NCBI RefSeq assembly: GCF_905147045.1 | Contig: NC_065897.1 | Coordinates: forward strand, 8,633,001 to 8,697,000 | From: Nymphalis io | Lineage: Eukaryota > Arthropoda > Insecta > Lepidoptera > Nymphalidae | Direction: 5' to 3' | Length of the DNA: 64,000 bases | Part shown: positions 57,474-64,000 of the stretch, piece by piece | Layout: each line of letters opens with the position of its first letter | Position numbering within the stretch: the first letter of the stretch is position 1 | Made by a program: the position numbers and the translations under genes | The notes under the pieces: model-generated | What the model saw: only the letters and a program-made list of their open reading frames with translations | What the model was told of the DNA's origin: nothing | The model's database searches: none

Positions 57474-57605
57474 ATCTAGATCCGAGAGAGGAACTAATAT
57501 CTCACGAAAATTAAACTAAAAATGTTGTATATATTTAAATATTACAAGTCTGCTCTTAGTCATTTTTTAGTTAGTTATACGCCGGTGAAACCGCAGGCTG
57601 GCAAC

Positions 57606-58562
57606 AACAGTCAGGCAGGCAAATCTATTTCTATTATTATCTATTTAATAAAGCTATGGTGATACCAAGGAATTCTGTTTATTCTGTTTTTTACATATTT
57701 ACAATTACGTCCCGGTGATAATACGGAACTGAAATAATATATGATACATATTCGTTAGATTTTTTTTTGTATTTTATCGATGGTTTTAACCATTTCTAGA
57801 AGTTTCAGTAGTTGCTCTACTTAGCTATTAAATGAATTTTTAGTCATTTTTAGTCAATTTCTATCATTGGTTTATACTTTAGATTTTTTTTTAAACTAGG
57901 ATTCAGGATCAATTTACGGGACCAAATCGGATTTAAGTTCAGAAGAACATTATAATCCCTATACTTATCGTTATGAAACAGCAAATCATATATCGAACTG
58001 CTGGCCGACTCCCTAACTATAACTATCTATCATCTCATTAGGATTAGAACTTAGTGCCAATTATATCGTTCAATTTTAATAATAAAATAAAGCTAAGCAA
58101 ATCTACGTATTAAAAAAAATCCTCAACTAACAAGATTATAATATAGGTCGAGAATGCAATAGTTCACAGATACAAATATTTTTTGGTGACATATTTTTTT
58201 AATATCAAACGTAAAAGGCTTTGGACCAGCTAACAGCTGTTACCGACGATGTGCAAAAAGCAAAAAGTAATACCAACGGTCAAACTCTAAAAAATACGAC
58301 AAGCTAAATCTATGTATTTCATAAATATTAAAATTCTACTATTAAATTCCCTACTAGCTGGTAGTAACTCAAAGAAAGTTTTATATTATAATATTAACGG
58401 TCGATAAATCAGCTCTATTTTCACAAATACAATCGGAAAATACCTATATTTTGTTTATTTTTGACAACTAATATGCTAATGGAATTAATTTATTAAAGGA
58501 AATTGCATTCAATTGTTTTATTTTTCAATTGTTTCAACTAAATAAATTTTAGTATAAGCCCG
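57606..58562. other. AT-rich DNA, nothing recognised
   Basis: No gene is recognised. Confidence 0.45.
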
Positions 58563-58770
58563 TCTCCCTACCTATGCCATTTTATCTATCTATAAATAGT
58601 ATAAAACAAAGTCTTTGAATGTCTCCGTCTGTATCTCCGCTAACTTATTCTAAGCCCCGCAATGGATTTTGATACGGCTTTCACTGTATACACAGAAAGA
58701 GCATTAAACGAGGAGGGTTTATAGATATAATTTGTAATAATTGTGTACAAAATTACTGAAGAAAAACTGT
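58563..58770 (+). repeat. Lepidopteran-type interspersed repeat
   Basis: TATAAAACAAAGTCTTTGAA, CTGTCTGTATCTCCGC-like sequence and CGCAATGGATTTTGATACGG form a pattern that I recall as common in Lepidoptera, probably from a non-autonomous element. Confidence 0.45.
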
Positions 58771-59061
58771 TTCAAATACCTAAAAATTAAAAAGGACTAC
58801 AGAAACGTTCGCAATATCTATATTTCTCTTTAGGAAATAGATATGCAATTTATTTTGTAAGAATAATTCACAATATCCATTTTTATCTTGTAATTATTAT
58901 TTATCATCCCATTTTGATCAATAACCATGAATTACTTGCGAAGGTTTAACGGATGTGGAGAAAAAATATGTATAAATAAATATGTTTATTATCTTACAGC
59001 ATCTAATTTATAATATATTCGTCTTTAACACTATATCATTTAAAATAATATTTTAGGAGTT
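58771..59061. other. AT-rich DNA, nothing recognised
   Basis: Nothing is recognised. Confidence 0.4.
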
Positions 59062-59300
59062 ATCTATATATATAATAAATATGTAACTGATCACTGTCTG
59101 TACAAGGAAGATAAATGAGTAAAACTATTATCGGAGGCCTTTATCAATGTAATAGAACCCAAAACAATGATTGTTAGAATTTTTATCTGTTTGTCTGTGC
59201 GTTTATGCACGCTAATCTTAGAAACAGCTAAACCGATTTCGGTACAGTTTTCACTAATGTGGCAATCTTCACTTAAAATTTAGTGTTATTTTATATTAAT
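59062..59300 (+). repeat. Lepidopteran-type interspersed repeat
   Basis: ATAATAAATATGTAACTGAT, TTTGTCTGTGCGTTTATGCA and AACAGCTAAACCGATTTCGG follow in order. The last phrase is typical of non-autonomous repeats in this group (memory). Confidence 0.45.
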
Positions 59301-60467
59301 CGGCTCAGAAGTAAAACACTTATGTCAATTTAAATAATCAGGTTATTTATTCGATAAAAATGTTATAAAATAACTGTTCAACTGAATTGGCTGAAACTTT
59401 AGCTACCTTTAAATGATAGTTTGTAAAATTATGATGATTGAAAGTTTATAGAAACAAAACAAAGTAAATAATTGGACTGTTTCAGAGATTTAGAATTGTC
59501 CAATGTAAGTTGAGCTCAGATTTATATAATCAAACATAATGAACAGGGGTCAGGTTATGCTAGCATTCGTCGGTTAAACGCATGTGTAACAAATCTATCT
59601 AAATTACCTACAATTAGTGGTAAGGGAAATTTATAAATAATTCATATTAATAGTATATTTAATTTATGTTATTTTGTTTTCTCATATTTCATTGATTTTG
59701 TTATAATTTATAAATAAATATGTCGTATTACGACATTTCTCTGTTAAGTGGTATGTGTCTTTTTAATATTTTTAAGCTGGCAACATGGCAATTTTGAAAC
59801 ATTACTAAAATTCTACTAATATATAACAATGACGATATGTTCCCGATTCAATTCCAATCCAACTTTATACTATTCTATATTCGAATTTCGGATTTATTCA
59901 GATCGGGACTGAACCGTATGATGTTAACATATATCGTTGTGTCAAACCCAAACTTAAATACCAAGATCGATAATAGTCGATAAATTAAAGATTAGGAAAA
60001 CGGATAACGGCAATTATTACGCTTTTATTCGATCGCGATAAAGAATTTGTTAGAAAAATTACAATTTAAAAAAGACCATGTGACGGTATTTTTTTAAAAA
60101 GGCGGTTAAGAGAGTTAAAAACATGAAGGGATAAATGGCTGCCGAGTTGCATATTTGGTTTATTATTTATAATCAGTATCGTCCACGTACCACCTCACTA
60201 CCATAATACGTATATGTAAAGCGTGCTGATTGCCATGCTGTTGCCTATGGCATTGAGCTATTTACAGCGAACGTACGCACATCAGAGACGCACGGCGCTC
60301 CCTTTTAACAACCTGGTAAACCTCTGTGCGTATTCGTTTGTAATATGTTATGTTTGTGTATGTTAGGTTAGGGTAGTAGCTTATTAAAAATTATACATAT
60401 TATGGATTATAACAATATACATATGTAGGTAATACACATTTCTTTTGTTTTTTGATACAATATATTT
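59301..60467. other. AT-rich DNA, nothing recognised
   Basis: No gene is recognised. A 20-bp string at 60034-60053 recurs as the linker at 61910-61929. About 60170-60310 is GC-richer without an identity. Confidence 0.4.
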
Positions 60468-60640
60468 CATAACAAGCTATTGCCCGCAGCGGGCTCGCGC
60501 GTAAGTATAAGTAAAGGATAGATGGCTGTACGGAAGTCTGTGGTTTTAAAGTAAGAAGCATGAAATGTCATTCTGGTTAGAAAAAAGAACATTGCGGCGT
60601 TTTTTTTTCATCTGTGAACTTACAGTGATGCCTGTAGTTT
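60468..60640 (-). mobile_element. Possible Helitron 3' end, reverse orientation
   Basis: On the minus strand GCCCGCTGCGGGC (hairpin) is followed by AATAGCTTG, close to a Helitron terminus but with CTTG instead of CTAG. The extent upstream is a guess. Confidence 0.3.
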
Positions 60641-60829
60641 GATTTTATATATTTTATAGTATATCTATCTTTTAAGGTTGACAGACTATAAGCTTTTGTA
60701 TGGTTATCAAATTTGTTCTAAAATAATGCATTATTTGTGAATTCCTTTTTTAAACATGACTTTAATTCTTATGAAAGATAACGAGATCGATAATCTTCGA
60801 CAGTTTTTAGTACTCTTTATAGTTTTGAC

Positions 60830-61289
60830 ATATTTCAACAGGTAGTTGTGTAGGTTATTTGTTTTCGGTTTGGAAATAACTTTGTAAGTTAAAGTTTATA
60901 GGTTAGGTAAGTATTTCGTTTCGTCGCCGCATATATATTTTTCTTATTGTTTTGTTAAAGTTACTTAGTCTGTTAGTTGATAATAAGACTTTTTTTTAAT
61001 ACACAGATTTAACTTTCAGTTTAAAAAGGTTATAATTTCCTGTAAATATATCGTATGCAGTCACAATAAATAAAGAACAGGGAAAGACATTCAAGTATAT
61101 CTTAATAGAATTAAGGAAATGCTGTTTTTATTATGGTCAATTGTATGTTGCCCTATCTAGATCCGATATCGAAACCGAAAAACTATAAATATTAATATCC
61201 CAAAAAATCAAACTAAAAATGTTGTTTATTCTAAAATATTATATGTCTGATCTTAGTGATTTCTTTAGTGAAACCGCGGGCACAGCTAG
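60830..61289 (+). mobile_element. Helitron-like non-autonomous repeat, copy 2 (empty site)
   Basis: The counterpart of 56690-57605 without the family C SINE. It ends in AAACCGCGGGCACAGCTAG followed by T at 61290. The CCGCGG palindrome just before CTAG and the T after it fit a Helitron 3' terminus. Confidence 0.65.
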
Positions 61290-61359
61290 TCTTAAAATAA
61301 AACAATCTCTCGCGCAACAAAAATATTATTTTTTATGTCGGTCAGCGCGGTGAGGGTGG

Positions 61360-62500
61360 TGTGTCGCTGACGATCATCTTAAATTTGCAAGTCTTAGTGC
61401 GGCATATGTGAATTTAATATTTGTTAGTGTACATACATAATAAGTTAGGTCCATACTTTTTTATTTTATACCGACTGTATTAAAATATATTGTTAAAAGT
61501 GTTTGAATATTACTGCAATTGTTAAATATTTTTTTTTACATACCACCTAACTTCGTCTCATATTGGTTTAATTTCATCAAATGCTAAAATTGTTTGCATA
61601 GGTGTATATAAATAAATATTGTTAAAACTGCATTCGAACGTCGCTCTAATTGATAAATATTCAATGTTATACATATTTTTGTTTGTTTATTTCGTTTCAA
61701 CTCAAAAACTTCATATTATATGCAACAAACATATTATAATGGTATAGAGTATGTTGCACATTTTTTAGATAAATCTTAAAATCAAAGCGTGTTGCATATA
61801 CACATATTATTATATGCCTTTAGCACTTTATTCTGTAATCGATCGATTGGTACATGTTTATGTATTATTGATTAAAAATGTTCGAATAAAATTCTTATTT
61901 TACACGTAACGCGATAAAGAATTTGTTAGTGTGTCGCTGACGATCATCTTAAATTTGCAAGTCTTAGTGCGGCATATGTGAATTTAATATTTGTTAGTGT
62001 ACATACATAATAAGTTAGGTCCATACTTTTTTATTTTATACCGACTGTATTAAAATATATTGTTAAAAGTGTTTGAATATTACTGCAATTGTTAAATATT
62101 TTTTTTTACATACCACCTAACTTCGTCTCATATTGGTTTAATTTCATCAAATGCTAAAATTGTTTGCATAGGTGTATATAAATAAATATTGTTAAAACTG
62201 CATTCGAACGTCGCTCTAATTGATAAATATTCAATGTTATACATATTTTTGTTTGTTTATTTCGTTTCAACTCAAAAACTTCATATTATATGCAACAAAC
62301 ATATTATAATGGTATAGAGTATGTTGCACATTTTTTAGATAAATCTTAAAATCAAAGCGTGTTGCATATACACATATTATTATATGCCTTTAGCACTTTA
62401 TTCTGTAATCGATCGATTGGTACATGTTTATGTATTATTGATTAAAAATGTTCGAATAAAATTCTTATTTTACACGTACGAAGTTGGAACGGTCAGCTAG
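61360..62500 (+). repeat. Direct tandem duplication, 548 bp identical, period 570
   Basis: Positions 61361-61908 and 61931-62478 appear identical on a line-by-line reading. Between them is a 22-bp linker (61909-61930). The second unit continues to GGTCAGCTAG at 62500, a Helitron-like CTAG end; the last 200 bp resemble 24450-24639. No coding sequence. Confidence 0.92.
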
Positions 62501-62589
62501 ATGTGTTTAATAATTATAATGTAATACGTGTATTTCGATGGAGAAAATAAATAAAGTTTATTAGTAGGACAGTCGCTTGAAGACCATAA
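62501..62589. other. AT-rich spacer
   Basis: Short AT-rich spacer between the tandem repeat and the CpG-rich patch. Confidence 0.3.
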
Positions 62590-62760
62590 ATTACCGTCGT
62601 AGTCGTCGTCGGTAAGTAAAAACGGGTGTATCGGTGACGCTACGTGGCGGCTGAGAACGATTTCGTGGTCCGCTGCTCGCCACACGCCGCTGACCAATGA
62701 CAATGGCGCCGGAGCAGTGCCCTCGCGTCGAAGTCACGAATACAGACACTCCCGACTATA
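62590..62760. promoter_or_regulatory. CpG-rich patch, possible promoter or first exon
   Basis: This is the most CpG-rich stretch in the right half (CGTCGTAGTCGTCGTCGG, ACGCTACGTGGCGG, CACACGCCGCTGACCAATGA). It has a CCAAT box (62694-62698, plus strand) and a consensus-like splice donor CGGTAAGT at about 62609-62616. There is no long ORF with ATG and no match to a known repeat in the window. It is a candidate 5' end of a host gene, nothing more. Confidence 0.25.
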
Positions 62761-63114
62761 TTTCCTGGTCTATATTTTTTTATTTTACACTCAAATATTA
62801 AAGTGCACATTTATATTGATTATTATTAGATTATGCTTGAAAAGTATCAACGAAAGCATGCATTACTAACAAAAGCCACATAGTGAAATAATATATAATT
62901 ATGGCTTTTTTTTATTTGTACTCTAATTAATCTATTAAAAAGATTGAATATAAAATCAATTGATTTATATTATAAGTATAAATATATATACGTTTTTAAT
63001 TATTTCAATTAAAACTGAAAAATTAATAAATATATACAGAAAAAATATTGAAGTCCACTTATATATCATACAACTGTTTCGTACTAGACTAGTAGCAAAA
63101 ATTATAAGATTCCT
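62761..63114. other. AT-rich DNA, nothing recognised
   Basis: No gene or repeat is recognised. Confidence 0.4.
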
Positions 63115-63406
63115 GGCTCCGGCCAATAAAAGTTACTGATTTTTCTGTCAAGGGATTCTGACTAAGCAGCCCGATTAAGAAAATTGGGAATGAAACACTC
63201 TTGGAAACAACACGCCTTGAAATGCAACGTAAAATTGGTGCGCCTGATCTCTTTCCAGTCGTGACAGATTGCCATCACATCGGATTATGAGAGTGTGGGA
63301 ATAGAGAGTACACCTGTGTTTGTTTATACTCGTAAATTAAGTGAAATTCTGCGAAAATAGCTAGTCACCGAGACCTAACAGGCCACAACAGGCAACAGTT
63401 GTGGCC
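63115..63406 (+). mobile_element. SINE family D, headless copy
   Basis: It matches the family D body (TTACTGATTTTTCTGTCA, GCGCCTGATCTCTTTCCAGT, GGAATAGAGAGTACACCTGT) and enters the 3' end at GTTGTGGCCGGAAATC. The tRNA-like head is missing. GGCCACAAC (63381) and GTTGTGGCC (63398) form a 9-bp palindrome inside it. Confidence 0.7.
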
Positions 63407-63890
63407 GGAAATCCGTCAAGAGAACATCCTTGTCACTATTATATGTTTGACTGGAATGTTTATCTTTTATAGTATATTTAGGATATCTTCTATGATTGTA
63501 TTATCATTTAATATAACGTTAATTATATCTTTCTCTAGAAAGGAAACGAAAAAATGCACAAACTCAAATATGCTTAAAAGATATTTTAAAATAAATTAAG
63601 TCTAGTATAATATTTCTCTTCCTCAAAAGTGGTCAAGAGGACATCATCATTACCGAATGTTTTTCTTTTAAAGTATATTTAGGGTACCTACTATGATTAT
63701 ACTATCACTCAATGTAACCTAAATTACATTACAAAAAGGAAACGGAAAAAGGCAAGGTCTCAAATCAGTATAATATTTCAATTCTTCAGAAATCGGACAG
63801 GAAGACGTCGTCGTTACTATTATATGTTATATACATAGAATTTATTGTATTTCATTGTATACTAGGTACCTATCATATTTTTTTTCTATT
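63407..63890 (+). repeat. Imperfect tandem array seeded by a SINE tail
   Basis: Three units begin near 63409, 63629 and 63790. Each opens with a version of the family D 3' end (GAAATCnGTCAAGAGGACATC) followed by CATTATTATATGTT-like sequence and TTTAGGnTACCTAnTATGAT. Spacing is about 220 then 160 bp. A 66-codon ORF over it has no meaning. Confidence 0.6.
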
Positions 63891-64000
63891 AACTTACAAA
63901 CTCACTTTTGCGTTTATAACATTAGTAAAGATATAGGATACATTGTTAGATATAACTTAATATCATCTCTTGGCTACTAAAATACAGAAAAACTGCACAT

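Larger units (their letters stand above)
56690..57605 (+). mobile_element. Helitron-like non-autonomous repeat, copy 1, with SINE insert
   Basis: It aligns with 60830-61289 on either side of the SINE at 57201-57473: AACTTTGTAAGTTAAAGTTT then ATAGGTTAGGTA, GGGAAAGACATTCA, TTGTTGCCCT, CTAGATCCGA and AAACTAAAAATGTTGT are shared. It ends near GTGAAACCGCAGG, a diverged form of the other copy's end. No protein is encoded. Confidence 0.7.

Noticed and set aside
61360..62500. Long terminal repeats of an LTR retrotransposon
   Set aside because: The two units are separated by only 22 bp, have no TG...CA ends or primer-binding site, and end in a Helitron-like CTAG.
1..64000. CRISPR array, bacterial operon or novel defence system
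   Set aside because: No regularly spaced short repeats, no bacterial gene arrangement, and the repeat content is that of an insect nuclear genome. I see no evidence for an undescribed multi-gene system.

Overview
The window looks like AT-rich (roughly two-thirds A+T by eye) nuclear DNA from an insect, most likely a butterfly or moth. The host call is an inference. It rests on the repeat families, which I recognise from memory as typical of Lepidoptera: tRNA-headed SINEs, RTE, R1 and CR1/jockey LINEs, Helitrons ending in CTAG/CTAA, and a cecropia-like mariner. I found no convincing cellular protein-coding gene, rRNA, functional tRNA or CRISPR. Every long recognisable reading frame belongs to a transposable element. 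The window is best read as an intergenic or intronic graveyard of mobile elements.

Layout. 0-6 kb: SINE copies in AT-rich DNA. 6.2-7.6 kb: minus-strand remnant of a Helitron replication/helicase protein, with a repeat-rich N-terminus and a CTAA terminus. 7.8-10.2 kb: two family-A SINEs around a decayed RTE LINE. 10.4-12.2 kb: a decayed R1-clade LINE, then the 3' half of a CR1/jockey-type LINE. 15.1-16.0 kb: an R1-clade LINE 3' end with a 13-bp target-site duplication (TSD). 16.7-18.8 kb: a 5'-truncated RTE LINE whose long frame is still open, with an 11-bp TSD. 19-27 kb: mostly AT-rich DNA with old repeats. 27.6-29.0 kb: a dead mariner carrying a 67-bp SINE insertion. 29-38 kb: SINEs and two strong hairpins. 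38.4-43.5 kb: a nest in which an R1-clade fragment and a 3.4-kb jockey-type LINE both sit inside an older LINE. 44.1-45.1 kb: a nearly identical truncated RTE copy inserted into a SINE. 47.6-51.4 kb: SINEs and an inverted partner of the 23.7-kb repeat. 53.3-54.3 kb: another decayed LINE. 56.7-62.5 kb: Helitron-like non-autonomous repeats, including a 548-bp perfect direct duplication. 63.1-63.9 kb: a SINE tail amplified into a short array.

How the parts work together. Four SINE-type families are present, here called A-D. Families A, C and D carry tRNA-like pol III A and B boxes. The 3' end of family A matches the 3' end of the RTE LINEs at 8.8 and 35.2 kb. The 3' end of family B matches the tails of the jockey-type LINEs at 12.2, 39.9 and 53.3 kb. 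These look like parasite/host pairs in which each SINE borrows a LINE's reverse transcriptase. TSDs of 11-13 bp around SINEs and LINEs alike support target-primed reverse transcription. All comparisons were done by eye; no alignment, database search or expression data were available.
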